64,000 nucleotides of DNA, taken from Poa pratensis. Its lineage: Eukaryota > Streptophyta > Magnoliopsida > Poales > Poaceae. Both the position numbers and the translations under genes were made by a program. Position 1 is the first letter of the stretch; every line of letters starts with the position of its first letter. Of this stretch, positions 1 to 10,836 are shown piece by piece. The notes beneath the pieces were generated by a model. The model made no database searches, was not told the DNA's origin, and saw only the letters and a list, made by a program, of their open reading frames with translations. Location: contig CAMZMU010000059.1 in NCBI GenBank assembly GCA_947311845.1, positions 40,246,982 to 40,310,981 of the forward strand, given 5' to 3'.

Positions 1-980
1 CTGTGGGGCAGGACGTTCCCTCGTACTGGCAGGTAGTAGTGCCAGCTAAACGCTTCCTGGTTACTGAAGTACTACCTTTCATGTCTGAGATTTCCATGTG
101 GTTTCTGTCGTAATGCTGTGTGATTGCGATGCCCTGTGGTGGATGCAAGTGTATGTTCATAATTAGCTCTGAACCTGTATGGGTGTTGATTATTCTGATC
201 CGCTTTGTTTGCGTACCAGTAGCTCTGATGATAGTCAGAACGGGCTTTTCTGGTGGCTGCTATTTTGGTCCGGCAGAACTTGCGGGAGAAAAGTAATTTG
301 ATTCACATCTATGTTATTTCAAAATTAAGTCAAAAGTTCACGGATATATATATACTGTTAAGTATGCAGGGTTATGATGCTATATGTGTGGGTTCTTCAA
401 TTTTTTCTGAAGCTTCTAAGTATGATTTTCTCAAACCTTTCTTTTAAGAATCTGGGTTCCGTGGACCTGGTAGCCAAATGTCCAAACTATCATATCGTCT
501 ACTGTTTGGAGCTTGTGGGTTCGCTACACTACACTAGCAAGGATGCAGTTTGGGTGAACCGGTGAAGATGAGATAACACAGAAAAATATCAATTTACAGG
601 ACTTGCATCATTATATATCCCAGTTTATTCTTTAATGCCTAAATTGTTAAATTGTTATATATTCGGTTGTGATTGTTCATCGTTGTCATCTTGATACCGT
701 GAAAAGTGGATGTTTTACTTGTGCCAACATGTGGTTGAAGAGGAAAAATCTAACAGGACATTTGAACATCACAAGATGAAGGTGAAGAAGAGTGAAAGAC
801 TGACTGACTGACAGTACAAAGTCTCAGAGTGAGTTTGGACGGATGACGCGAAGGACATGACAAAATCTGTCACAAATCCGGTTCCAGCTGGATTTGGCTA
901 TGATGTGTCGCAGCTTGGAGCTGGGAACTGGATGTTCATTTTCCAGATGGTGCCTCGCATTTGCGGCAAGCCGAAATAGC
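1..980. other. Gene-free left edge, possibly a 3' tail of an upstream gene
   Basis: No recognisable protein is encoded here. The first 60 to 250 bases are rich in T and G with early stops in all plus frames, as in many plant 3' untranslated regions, so the end of a plus-strand gene lying left of the window is possible but unproven. The rest shows no repeat or element ends up to the retroposon target site at 981. Confidence 0.3.
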
Positions 981-996
981 TATGGCAGGAACAGTA

Positions 997-1817
997 AAAT
1001 ATTTCCCAACCTCGGCCGAACCGGTACGTACAAGAGCTGAAGCGATCGAGCGATCAGAAGGCGACTAGGGTTGCCGTCCTGGCCGCCGGCGACGCTGCCG
1101 GTCTTCCGCAACTCTGATGGCCTTCTAGGCCTTGGAGGGGCGGCGGATCGCGGACTCTCGCCGGCAGCACGGTTTTCATTTCCTGTTTCATCTAGTTTTT
1201 GTGTCTCCATCCGGATGGTGAAGCGGCGGCTACTCTCCGCTGTCAGAATAAGTGATCTCCTACGTTTCGTTCGACGACGAGATATTCTTCCCGGCGTCAA
1301 TGGAGGATTTGGAAGATTAAGTCTGTCTAGGTATGGTTCTTCAGATCTTGCTTCATCAGATCAATCTTGGATTATTTCTCATGGTTGTCGCGAGGAGGTT
1401 TGTCCTCGCAATATCTATCCCGGCTACTACGTCTTCGACAATGGTGATTCGTTCTCTCGGCTCCCGATGACGTCGACAACGTGGTTCGGTTATTTGTCCC
1501 TGAAATATCAGTGGTGGTGCTCCTGCCGATGTTGCTTGATTAATTTAATGGTTGTGTGCGTGCACAAAGCCTTGGCATTGCGGCTCATAATTAAAAAGGG
1601 AGAACCTTCTGTGAATAGTATTCACATGTCTTTGGTTTGGTGGTTTTGGGATTGTTCTACGGCTGCCTTCAGAAAAGTACAAGATTATGTCATTGATGAA
1701 GAAATGGCTTGGAGATCTCATATATTTGCTAGTCTATTTTAGATTTGTTTTTATAATCGATGTAATCGTATACTTTGTGTTGGTTTAATATATGTGGAAA
1801 ATTCAAAAAAAAAAAGG
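997..1817 (+). mobile_element. Poly(A)-tailed non-autonomous retroposon with perfect 16-bp TSD
   Basis: An 821-bp insertion ends in an A-rich tract (1805-1815) and is flanked by identical 16-bp direct repeats, TATGGCAGGAACAGTA, at 981-996 and 1818-1833. A long, exact TSD plus a 3' poly(A) tail is the signature of LINE-type target-primed reverse transcription. The 5' part is GC-rich (about 1030-1300), like the leader of grass LINEs. The reading frame at 1071-1742 has no domain I recognise, and no reverse transcriptase is present, so the element must have been mobilised in trans. A processed pseudogene of an unknown transcript is the alternative. Confidence 0.85.
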
Positions 1818-1833
1818 TATGGCAGGAACAGTA

Positions 1834-2229
1834 CTAGGTGGAAAGGCATACACATTACAGGCAGCCCCGTGTTTCAACAGCCTGAAATCAGACACTAGAT
1901 ACACTTAAAATCTCACCTTCTCCGCTTGTTTTCACATTAAGGGCAGAGAAATAGTCGAACAAACGAGGCAGATCTCAGTAAGGAGTAACAAACAAGACCT
2001 CACCGGTACATAACACACATATATACATAAACAAAGGTAAAGAAAAATTATGATAGAAACCTACAGTGGCACGCCACATTCTAACAGGGGAAAGAAGAAA
2101 CTTAATCTGGAATAACGATATACACCGTCTTCACTCCACGCATCATCCATCACCATTCATGCTCGAGTTTCAGCTGTAGTCAGATAACTTTGAGTTAACA
2201 CAAAAAAAGGAGCTCTAATAAGACATGGA
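1834..2229. other. Non-coding flank downstream of the minus-strand DUF6598 gene
   Basis: No coding frame, element ends or repeats are seen. The segment lies between two poly(A) insertions and is probably 3' flank or 3' untranslated sequence of the gene that stops at 2950. Confidence 0.35.
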
Positions 2230-2240
2230 AGAGTAAATTT

Positions 2241-2798
2241 TCTTCAAGTGGTGAATATTCCGCCAAGTCGGCTTACCAAGCACAATTCTATGGCGCTACC
2301 TCCTCCGATATGAGAAACCTTGTTTAGAAGGCTTGGGCACCTCCGAAGACCAAGCTTTTTGCGTGGCTTGCCCTTCGAAACCGTCTATGGACGGCGGATC
2401 GCCTTGCTCGTAGAGGTTGGCAAAATTGTGGTGTTTGTCCTCTTTGCAAGACCACGCCCGAAACGGCCGACCACCTTCTACTTCATTGCCGCTTCACCAC
2501 TAGAGTTTGGGCCCTCTTGAAGGAGTGGCTCGGACTCCCTTTTGATCAATCGGGTTGGCCATCTCTCTCGTTCGAGGATTGGTGGAAACAAATGTCCGGC
2601 GTTGGGGTGGCTAACCGGAAGGCGTTGGCTTCGCTTGTTCTACTAACCACGTGGGAGATCTGGAATGAGAGAAATGCAAGGGTTTTCCAAAACAAGCATT
2701 CTTCTTCACAAGCTATCCTCTCCAAGATCAAGAATGAAGCAAAGATTTGGGTGCTTGCGGGCGCCAAACGTTTAGGAGAAATTTTGCCGGGAGAGTAA
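2241..2798 (+). pseudogene. LINE ORF2 C-terminus (zf-RVT zinc-binding domain)
   Basis: One frame runs from the truncation point to the stop at 2796-2798 with a single internal TAG at 2325-2327, where the family usually has a Trp codon. The frame shows the plant LINE reverse-transcriptase zinc-binding pattern: SAYQAQFYG, then WTADRLARRGW, then CGVCPLCKTTPE followed by DHLLLHC (Cys-x2-Cys ... His ... Cys), and a C-terminal WEIWNERNARVFQ block. This domain follows the reverse transcriptase in grass LINE ORF2. No catalytic part remains. Confidence 0.85.
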
Positions 2799-2892
2799 TC
2801 CGGTTGTATTTTTCGGTTGTCTAAAATTGTTGTTCCAACTCTCTCTTAATTAATATAAGGGGCAAAGCTTTTGCCCCACAGTTTCGAAAAAA
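2242..2892 (+). mobile_element. 5'-truncated LINE with 12-bp TSD
   Basis: About 650 bp of LINE 3' end, flanked by AGAGTAAATTTT at 2230-2241 and 2893-2904. It has only the last domain of ORF2, a short 3' untranslated region and an A-rich tail (2887-2893). The 5' truncation and the TSD fit aborted reverse transcription. It lies 3' of the DUF6598 stop codon, so it interrupts the gene's 3' region and not its coding sequence. Confidence 0.87.
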
Positions 2893-2949
2893 AGAGTAAA
2901 TTTTATACAGCAAGGAAACCACTGGTTATGGGAGAAAACATACTACTGA

Positions 2950-3627
2950 TCAAATCGGCCCCATGGTGGACCAGGTGACTGTAACCTTAGCTTTGAACTT
3001 ATCATCGATCAACACTTCACCACTGTCAAATGAACACTTCCGTGAAATGAAGGTGATGAAACGGGGATATGTCTTTGGTTCCAGCTCTTCATCCATCACG
3101 ATATCAGGACCCTGGGATCGCGTGGATGCCTTCTGCGGCATGAACCTCCTCGCACGCCCCACCTTACCCACGGTGTCTTCAGATATGATGTCAAACTTAA
3201 GCTTGAGTTCGTAACCCAATCGGACAGCAACAACTGATGATATAGGCGATGCTGATTGTGCAAAAGGATTGGACCTATCATACAGTACAATTGCATCCGG
3301 AAGTCCACTTGTAAATGCAGTCACTGCCTTCAGTCCCCAACCTGGACTAGCTCTCGAAATCTCGATATCAATTATTGCTTCAATGCCTTCCCTAAGGAAA
3401 GCATAACGGAAGTCCACTGGACCACGCATGCCAAAAAGCCTCGACTTCAATGTATAACCCCGCAAAATCATGTGATCATCATATTCGATACAACCATCAG
3501 CTAATACGTAATCCCCCTCAGCATTGTCACTGCCATTAGACTTAACCTTCTGACTGTACTCAAGAAGAACACCGGCAAGAATGGAGTTCCCACGAACTGG
3601 AGAGATAAGCGCCAATGTCCGGGAATC
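2950..3627 (-). pseudogene. DUF6598-like C-terminal exon, open frame
   Basis: A 225-codon open frame follows a clean acceptor (TAG at 3628-3630) and starts DSRTLALISPVRGNS. It continues with LFGMRGPVDFRYAF, a central SRASPGWGLKAVTAF block, an IVLYD strand and a final FKAKVTVTWSTMGPI. The GPVDF, IVLYD and FKxxVTWS landmarks are those I associate with DUF6598 proteins of grasses. The phase at the acceptor (0) matches the donor at 19966, 16 kb away. This exon alone is intact; it is listed as pseudogene because the upstream exons are broken. The protein is probably soluble: no signal peptide or membrane segment is seen in this part. Confidence 0.75.
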
Positions 3628-4619
3628 CTATTTCAAGTACAAAAGGAAGTGCTAAATCAGCGCTAGTATTTTGTACTGCACAATTAGAATGTCAGTAGAA
3701 ACCATGACATCTTCAGTTTCAGGTATACGTGGCACTATTATTACACTGCACCCACCTACTAGTTTAAAATTGAGATGTTTTGTAGTACCCTCAAATGAAT
3801 AAGAGCCCTCCATTTTCGTTCATCCAATGGCCCAAACGAAATCATACTAGTGCTGAAAACTTGAGTAATTGAAATTATACTAGTGCCTAATTCATGACCT
3901 CCTACAGATGGGCCACGGCCCAATAAGTAAAGTGTGTGCCGGCCCTACAAAAAATGTGATTTGGCCCAAGATCTGGATGGCAACGACTACGTTCCCCAAA
4001 TTCATTGTCTAAAAAAACAAAACATTCCCCAAATTCATGAAATGGGTGGTAACCTAGTTCATCCCGGCCGCGGCGACTGGGCGGTTGCCGGCGCCGCTGC
4101 TCCAGGCCACGATCTTCCCTGCTCCTCTCTCCACCTGCAGGCGCCGCCAGGACATCTCCCCATTTGTACGGAACTATCTGTTGTAGAAGATATTGCAGAA
4201 GCGAACTCCAAATATAGGAAATATTCACACTTTTCTGGTTAATGGTGGTCTTCTACATAGCTCAAATAATAATTCCAACAGTATAGACATGCAGTATTAG
4301 TATTCATATCAATTTTCATTTACTCATTGCAGAGATTACGCAGCCACACGGCAGCGACTTATTCATTCTACTGAAAAGTTTCAGTACGCATGACACGACT
4401 TACACATACCAAAGCAAAGAGGAAATAGACTAGGCGCAGGTGACCTGCGAAACAAACTTCCAACAAACAAAAGTACCAGGAAAATTTCTCTAAAGTCTCG
4501 CCCAGGCTACAAGATTTACAAAACAAATAAAGTCTAGAGAAACCAAGTTCTACCAGAACTTCACAGTCCTTTTTATGTGAACTTGCAGCAGATACAAAAG
4601 AAATCACATCGTTTTCTAC

Positions 4620-4850
4620 CTAGAACTTCTGTCCTCCAGAAACGGCATCAACACTCTGGATGCTGTTTGCTTGGGTCGGACCAAGCTTGTTCCAGAGAGA
4701 ATAGTCTTGTGATTTCAGCTTTAGTGCGGTCTTAAATGAAGCTCTAGCTTTATCAAATTCTCTTGATAAATTGTATAAGACACCCAGAACTATATGGACA
4801 TCACCATCCTCGGGCGACATCCGAGCAGCTTCATTAAACAATCTAAGAAC
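4620..4850 (-). pseudogene. PEX5: PEX5 (peroxisomal targeting signal 1 receptor) exon fragment
   Basis: Reading minus from an acceptor (CAG at 4851-4853), the translation begins VLRLFNEAARMSPEDGDVHI and continues LGVLYNLSREFDKARASFK and LWNKLGPTQANSIQS. This is one tetratricopeptide-repeat exon of plant PEX5, the soluble receptor that binds C-terminal SKL-type signals and imports matrix proteins into peroxisomes. After about 70 residues similarity stops and the frame ends at 4620 (TAG). Neighbouring PEX5 exons were not found in 3.6-7.2 kb. It sits inside the DUF6598 intron on the same strand, so it is a transposed gene fragment. Two substitutions in conserved positions (Ala to Gly or Arg) suggest decay. 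Confidence 0.82.
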
Positions 4851-5400
4851 CTGGTGAGAGGCAAGTTGTTTAGTATGCTAAAAAGATATCATTTTTAAGC
4901 AAGATAAGGAAACAAAATTGAACATAACATACAGTCACAGCTAATAATATCTTGTTGAAAGGTAAAATAATCTTTAATCTTGAAGCTAGAGATGCAAGGA
5001 TTTAACAAAAACATTGGAAGTTCAAACATCCAGACTATGAAATATTACGTCTGTCACAGTTCCCTTTGTCCCTGGAGCCGAATTTCTCGTGGAATGACTT
5101 CGGCCTCTTCTGGAGCACCTTTCCCGGTATTGGATACAGGATTTTGCCAGTAAAAAATAATTTCATGTGCAAGATGAAACGACAGGTCAAATTAACTGCA
5201 CATATGCAAATGTGACTCTTGCACTAGAGAGGCACAACAGAATTTCTCAAGCTAATAATCTTAGCAGATGCAACATTTCATGTTTTCTGAATAACTGAAT
5301 GCGGAGTGGAGCATAATATGGTCTAAAGAGACGTATTTATTAAGTGGCAAACTTCAAACGAAGGGATATATGCAGCTGTACTATAGACTACTGTGCAAAG

Positions 5401-6148
5401 CATAGTAGCCAAGTTTCCGGGACGGTCGAGTCGAGAAACGGAAACGGGAAACGAGGAACGTGGCTGCCGAATAGTAGGGAACGGCGAGGGTATTCTTCTC
5501 TGAAACGTACAGTTCGACGCGGAAACGCGATTCGGACGATTTCGGGACGACGTACCCGGTACGATAGGATCGATAGAAGCACGTGGGCTGCATCTAGCTA
5601 CAGCCCATCCGAAGGCCTGGCCTGTCAGCAGCCCGCAGGACACAAGTATCCATTCTCTTTCCTTTGTCCAGCAATGCACTGGCATATTGCGGCTGCGAGC
5701 GGCCGGCGTTGGCCCTCGGCAACCACATCCAGGCGGTCCTTGCCCTGTGCGGAGGCAGACTGCGGAGGCCGCCCCGTCGCTGCCGCACTACCTGTTCTGG
5801 GCCTTCTCGCCGGCGGCGCATCCGCGGATCCTCCGCCTGATGTATCTTGTAGACGTGAAGCCGGCGGCCTAAGTTCACGATTTGTCGAGTGAGCAGGCGG
5901 ACCACGGAAGCAATTGAATCTGGGTAAGCCTCCAACCCTCCACGTGATCCAGTTCCCGTGCCTGATTGCTACTTTCGGATAGAGAATTTTACGTACGAGG
6001 TTGCTGAACCGGGTTGGAGTACACACTGTCGGGAAACGCGTTTCGGTGACCGACTCGCATCGTCCCGTCCATCGAACCCGACTCTGTTTCCGGGACGACG
6101 AATCCGAGTCGTGGAACGAGGCACCGTACCCCGTTTCCGGCTACTATG
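5401..6148. mobile_element. Non-autonomous hAT element with 8-bp TSD
   Basis: A 748-bp element has inverted ends CATAGTAGCC (5401-5410) and GGCTACTATG (6139-6148) and perfect 8-bp TSDs GTGCAAAG (5393-5400, 6149-6156); 8-bp TSDs are diagnostic for hAT. Both subterminal zones are rich in GAAACGG/CCGTTTC motifs, which are typical transposase-binding-like repeats. No transposase is encoded. The GC-rich centre (about 5600-5890) ends in a plus-strand frame, PHYLFWAFSPAAHPRILRLM, which I cannot identify and which could be captured host sequence. Confidence 0.85.
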
Positions 6149-6156
6149 GTGCAAAG

Positions 6157-6659
6157 CTAAACCTGATGCATGAATACAATTGCTGTCCGCCTAAACATTC
6201 CATTACTTTGTCAGACCGTATATCCTCATCCCATGTATCACAGGCCAAGGAAACAAGTAGCAGCAAGTACCTCAATCACAGAAAGAATTTGTTTTCATGA
6301 AAAGAAGGAACACGCAGCAAGTATTTCTAAATGTATGAAATAAAAATATGGCACTGTAATTTGATCTTAAAAGTAGGGCATGCGTTTAGCCCCTTTTACA
6401 GCTGGAGTGGATGTCATTTGTGTGTATAGTCGAAATGTACGTCATGGCTAGTTCATCAAGTGACTGTTAGAGTTAACTGTCAGTAACTAAGAAATAAGCA
6501 GTTCTGCCGCTAATGCTTCTACTGACAGTAAGAGCACTAGCCATGGTGAGTCACATTCAGGTAATCTCCGAAAATAAATATGCTTACATGGTTCAGTTTT
6601 GCTATTAGATAACTCAATGTTCATCAGTTTCGATAATGGGGAACACGTACCTCGTGCCC
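6157..6659. other. Intron sequence without recognised features
   Basis: AT-rich, with no coding frame or element ends seen; part of the large DUF6598 intron. Confidence 0.4.
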
Positions 6660-7050
6660 CAGGCGAGATTGGGCCGGCGGTATGCAACACGAACGGGTTG
6701 AATTGCCGGTCTGGGAGACAATACGAGGCGGAGGAACGAGGAGGTGTCCGTGTCCGAGGTGCAGGCGGCGGCGGCGGCGGCGGCGGCATATAGGTCGCGG
6801 CGGTGTGCTCGGGCGTGTGCGAGGTGGAGGCGGTGGCCACAGGTCAGGTGGAGGTGGCGAGATCGGGCGTGAGGTGGGGATGGCGAGGAGAAAGGGCGGG
6901 AGGTGGGGCAGCCGCGAGATCGGCGGTGAGGTGTGGCGGCGGCGAGCTCGGGGCGTCTGGTCGGACGGCGGCGAGATCGGGTGCGAGGTGGGCCGGCGGC
7001 GAGATCGCCCTGATGTGGCGGCGACTCGATCAGGGCGTCCGGTCGATTTG
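6660..7050. repeat. GC-rich low-complexity block with GGC run and degenerate GAGATCGG repeats
   Basis: A run of GGC triplets (about 6765-6787) is followed by irregular repeats of a GGCGAGATCGGG-GAGGTGGG theme (about 6840-7010). Long frames on both strands (for example minus 6614-7078) are Pro/Arg-rich by-products of this composition and are not treated as genes. It looks like remnant CpG-rich promoter or minisatellite sequence within the intron. Confidence 0.5.
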
Positions 7051-7314
7051 CTAGAGCATATACTTTTTTTTTTACCATATCGCTACTTAAAATATAATGA
7101 TACCGGCGTACTGGGCCTGCGCTGGGCCTAATCTCCGTCTCTTCATCTCAGCCATCCGTACGAAATCATACTAGTCCCCTCTGAGACCATCGAAAGGTAC
7201 TGTAAATGACAGGTTGTTTTAGAGGAAATGCAAAAGACATTTGCGTTTCTTTACATTGGAAAGATTTGCTACTTCCTCCTAGGAGGTTCAGTTCCACGAA
7301 TAACTAAAAAAAAA

Positions 7315-8373
7315 TCAGTGTACATCCCAAGTGTTTGGGAGAATGGCGCGCAGACCCAATGCACCGGCTCTAGCCCAAAGTGCGGCTTCATCCTTGATCT
7401 TGCTCACCAATGCGTTGGTTGATGGGGTTGCAGCGTTGAACACGCAGTCACTGCGATGTTTCCATGTCATCCAAGGGATCAGCAGCGCCGCGGAAGCAAG
7501 CCCTTTGTGCATCGGTTTTGCCGTGCTCTGACGTGCCTTGCTCCACCATTCCGTCAAGTTTTCCTCGCCATCAGGCACACGGCAGGTGAGACGCAGCCAC
7601 GATAGTATCTCAAGCCACACCTGCTTGGAGAAGGAGCATCCCAAGAAAAGGTGCTGGATTGATTCCGGTGCCTGGTCGCATAGAGGGCAGCAGGGTGGGT
7701 GTGGCAGTCCACGGCGAGCAAGTCGATCAGCCGTCCAGCAGCGTCCAAGATTGGCGAGCCAATGGAAGGTGGCGAGGTAGGCCGACTTGGCAGTATATGT
7801 GCCTGTCACAGTCAGCCGCCAATGCAGGCGATCAGGCTCAGTCGTGAGGACGACGCGCTCGATCACGTGCCACAACAACAAATATTGCCCGATTTCGTGA
7901 ATGCCCAGGGTGCCTTGAATGTCCGTTGCCCAACGGTGGTATAGTAGGCCGTCTGCCACCGTCCTAGACTTGCGTCGCCGCTTGGGGATCACGGCGTAGA
8001 GCTGGGGCGCGATTTCGGAGATGGCACGCCCATGAAGCCATCGATCCTCCCAGAAGCGTGCCCGCTGACCATTGCCCAGAATTGTGATCGTGGACGCGAA
8101 GAAGAAGGCCTGTTCCTCTTGCGTAAACTGGAGGTCGAGTCCACTCCATGCTCTGCCATCGTCCATCTTGCTGAACCAGAGCCAGTGGATGCGCAAGGCG
8201 AGGCCAGTACGCTGCAGGTCCCATACACCCAGTCCGCCAAGCTGAATAGGGCGGCAGACTCTCCGCCAATTCACGTGGCAGTGGCCGCCATTGGCGTCAG
8301 CGCGCAGCCCAAAGGAATCCTCGTTGAATCTTCTCCAGAAGCTTGAGGATCTTCTTTGGCGGTGCGAGCACAA
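7315..8373 (-). pseudogene. LINE ORF2 C-terminal part (connection and zf-RVT domain)
   Basis: The open 352-residue frame ends with RAGALGLRAILPNTWDVH just before the 3' untranslated region. It has the ARFWEDRWL block, a SAYLATFHWLANLGRCWTAD segment that looks shortened in frame by about two dozen residues compared with relatives, and the zinc-binding pattern CCPLCDQAPESIQHLFLGC. This domain follows the reverse transcriptase in plant LINEs. Confidence 0.88.
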
Positions 8374-9466
8374 GCAGCTGATGTATGGGGATCGCGCTCA
8401 GGACCGCTTTGACGAAAGCTAGGCGGCCAGCACGATCCATGAGATGAGCCTTCCAAGTGGGTAGCTTCCCGGCAGTTTTGTCCACCACAAATTGCAGCTG
8501 TGCGGCGGTGGGGCGTCGTATCGTCAGTGGGATGCTCAGGTAGGTGATCGGAAGATCAACAAGTGGGCAGCCAAGGTTGGCGATGGCGGGTTCCGCCGCA
8601 TCGGCGTCGCATCTGATCAGCGTGGCGGTGCTCTTCTGGAAGTTGACACGCAAGCCAGATGCGAGTCCAAAGAGCTGCAGGATTTCTTTCACAGCAAGTG
8701 TATCCTCCGGCGATGAGTGGCAGAACAGGATGACGTCGTCGGCATAGAGCGAGATAACGGGGATGTCTCGGCGCGGGTGTAGCTGCTGGAGGACGTTGAG
8801 CTCGATCGCGCGGCGGAATAGGAGTCCCAGCATGTCCATGGCGAGCACGAACAGCTGCGGTGACAGGGGGTCATCCTGGCGAAGGCCGCGGCGGTGCCAA
8901 ATAGGCGGTCCTGGCACGCCATTCAGTAGGACCCTTGTGTTTGCCGATGAGTGGAGCACGGCTAGCCATCCGAGGAACCGGTCGCTGAACCCATATCGTC
9001 GTAGCACCTCATATAGAAACGACCAATAGACCGAGTCAAAGGCCTTTGCCAGGTCCAGCTTCAACAGCACGCGCGGTGCACCTAGTTGGTGTAGTAGTCA
9101 CGCAGATTGTCGCACAAGCACAAAGTTGTCGTGCAAACTGCGGCCGGGGATGAACGCGTTCTGGATGGGACTGACAAGGTCATTGAGGCGTGGCGCGAGG
9201 CGGAGGGAGAGCACCTTGGCGAAGATCTTGGCCACTAGGTGATTCAGGCTGATTGGCCTGTAGTCACTTAGAGTGGCCGCGTCAGTGCGTTTCGGAATCA
9301 GCGTGAGCAGCGCTTCGTTGAGCCGGTTGAAACCACGTCCACGGAGCTCATAGAGCTGCTGAAAGGCACCGACGAAGTCATTCTTCACGATCGGCCAGCA
9401 GGAGCATAGGAATTCCGCCGTGAAGCCATCAGGCCCGGGCGATTTCCGCGCCGGTAGGCGCTTCAC
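8297..9466 (-). pseudogene. LINE reverse transcriptase domain, frameshifted
   Basis: Two frames together give the RT motifs in order: KSPGPDGFTAEF, SDYRPISLNHLVAKIF and FIPGRSLHDNFVL (9098-9466), then LKLDLAKAFDSVYW, LRQDDPLSP and the catalytic SLYADDVILF (8297-9070). The usual RQGDPLSP reads RQDDPLSP here, a Gly-to-Asp change. A frameshift and stop near 9098 separate the fingers from the palm, so no active enzyme would be made. Confidence 0.92.
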
Positions 9467-9744
9467 CGCTTGCCAAATTTCGTCTTCGCCGAAGGGGCAT
9501 CGAGGGCCTCCAGGTCGGAGGGCTCGATGAGGTGTTGAAGGTCGATGGCGTAGTCACGCGGCAGATTGGTCCCAAGGAGGGAGTCGAAATGCGCGAATGC
9601 CGCCGTGGCCATGTCATCCGCGTCAGTGAGCACGGCGCCGTCGACCGTCAAGTTATGGATCCTCCTCTTCTGCTTGCGGTAGGTGCACTGTTGATGGAAG
9701 AAAGACGTGTTCGCGTCGCCATCCTTGAGGAACGGGATGCGCAC
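9463..9744 (-). pseudogene. LINE ORF2 linker between endonuclease and RT
   Basis: The frame reads RIPFLKDGDANTSFFHQQ, matching the spacer that precedes the RT in plant LINE ORF2 (xWLKxGDxNTxFFH type). It is out of frame with both the endonuclease (upstream, 9857 on) and the RT start (9466), showing at least two indels. Confidence 0.8.
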
Positions 9745-9856
9745 GCGCTGTCGAGCCAGTGTCCGCTCGACCGAAGCGAGCCCGAGGTAGGACAGCTTGA
9801 TCTGACGGCATAGCCAGTCCTCGTGTGGCGTCAGCTGTCAAAGCTCCTGGGCAGTG

Positions 9857-10828
9857 TCAAAGCGCAGCAGCAACTCGCGGGAGATCGCGAGCTTGTCTCA
9901 GATGGTGCCTATGGTGCACGCACTCCAGCTCGTGAGCTTGCGCGCCGTGATCTGCATGCGACGCATGATGCGTCGGAACAGGTCCATGTCGTCCACCGAG
10001 TTCCAAGCTTCCGCAACCACATCTGATATCCATCAATGCATGCCAGTAGTCCTCGAAATGGAACCGACGCTGGACGGGTGGCATCGGTGAGTAGTCGAGG
10101 ATGAGCAGGCTGTGGTCGGAGACAACAGAGGCGAGGCAATGGAGGTGTGCTTCGCCGTGCTGTTCCTCCCAATCCGTGGTGCAAAGGACGCGATCTAGGT
10201 GAACCAGTGTCGGCGGGTTTTGCTCATTGGACCATGTATAGCGGCGACCGTTGAGGTAGACCTCTTTGAGAGCCAGATCGTTAATGATGCACCGGAAGCG
10301 GCCCATCATCCGTTGATTAAGGTTCCCATTGTTCTTATCCTCGTCACGGTAAATCAAGTTGAAATCTCCACAGATCATCCATGGCCCAGGGCAGCTGGCG
10401 CGTGAGTCGCGAATTTCTTGGAGGAACGCGATCTTGTCATCGTCTTGTTGCGGGCCGTAGACAACGGTTAGCCACCAAGGGGTGTTGGCACTAGATGGTG
10501 TTGACACCCGGGCAGACAGTGTGTTTGTCGTGAATGTCTGGCCGGTGATCGTCACCTCTCTGCTCTTCCACGCGAGTAAGATGCCGCCACGCGTGCCAAT
10601 CGCGGGCAGGTACACATAGTCATCATAATACGAGCCAAGTGCTTCAAGGATAGTTGACAGGTAGATTGCCACCATCTTTGTTTCCTGGAAGCAGATGATG
10701 GATGCTCCGGTAGTTAGAATCAGCGAGCGTATCGCGATGCGTCTAGCGCGAGAGTTGAGTCCGCGCACATTCCAAATAACAATCTTCAGGCCGTGATCCA
10801 TGAAGAACATGTTCGACAGATCAAGCAA
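9857..10828 (-). pseudogene. LINE ORF2 apurinic-type endonuclease domain
   Basis: The frame starts near GLKIVIWNVRGLNSRARR and shows the exonuclease-endonuclease-phosphatase landmarks IICFQETK, WMICGDFNLIYRDED, RRYTWSN and SDHSLLILDY. The family nicks genomic DNA to prime reverse transcription. Catalytic Asn (WNVRG), Glu (QET), Asp-Asn (GDFN) and Asp-His (SDH) are all present. After about residue 270 (FEDYWHALMDI) the frame shifts and similarity is lost until 9744. Confidence 0.9.
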
Positions 10829-10836
10829 AGCCGCAG

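Noticed and set aside
2950..3308. Plus-strand frames opposite the DUF6598 exon
   Set aside because: Antisense shadows of the better supported minus-strand exon.
5040..5130. Short minus-strand frame GKGAPEEAEVIPREI as a possible PEX5 exon
   Set aside because: Does not match PEX5 and has no clear splice sites; left unassigned.
6614..7131. Overlapping frames on both strands
   Set aside because: Low-complexity GGC/GAGATCGG repeats; no domain, no codon bias, frames overlap antisense.
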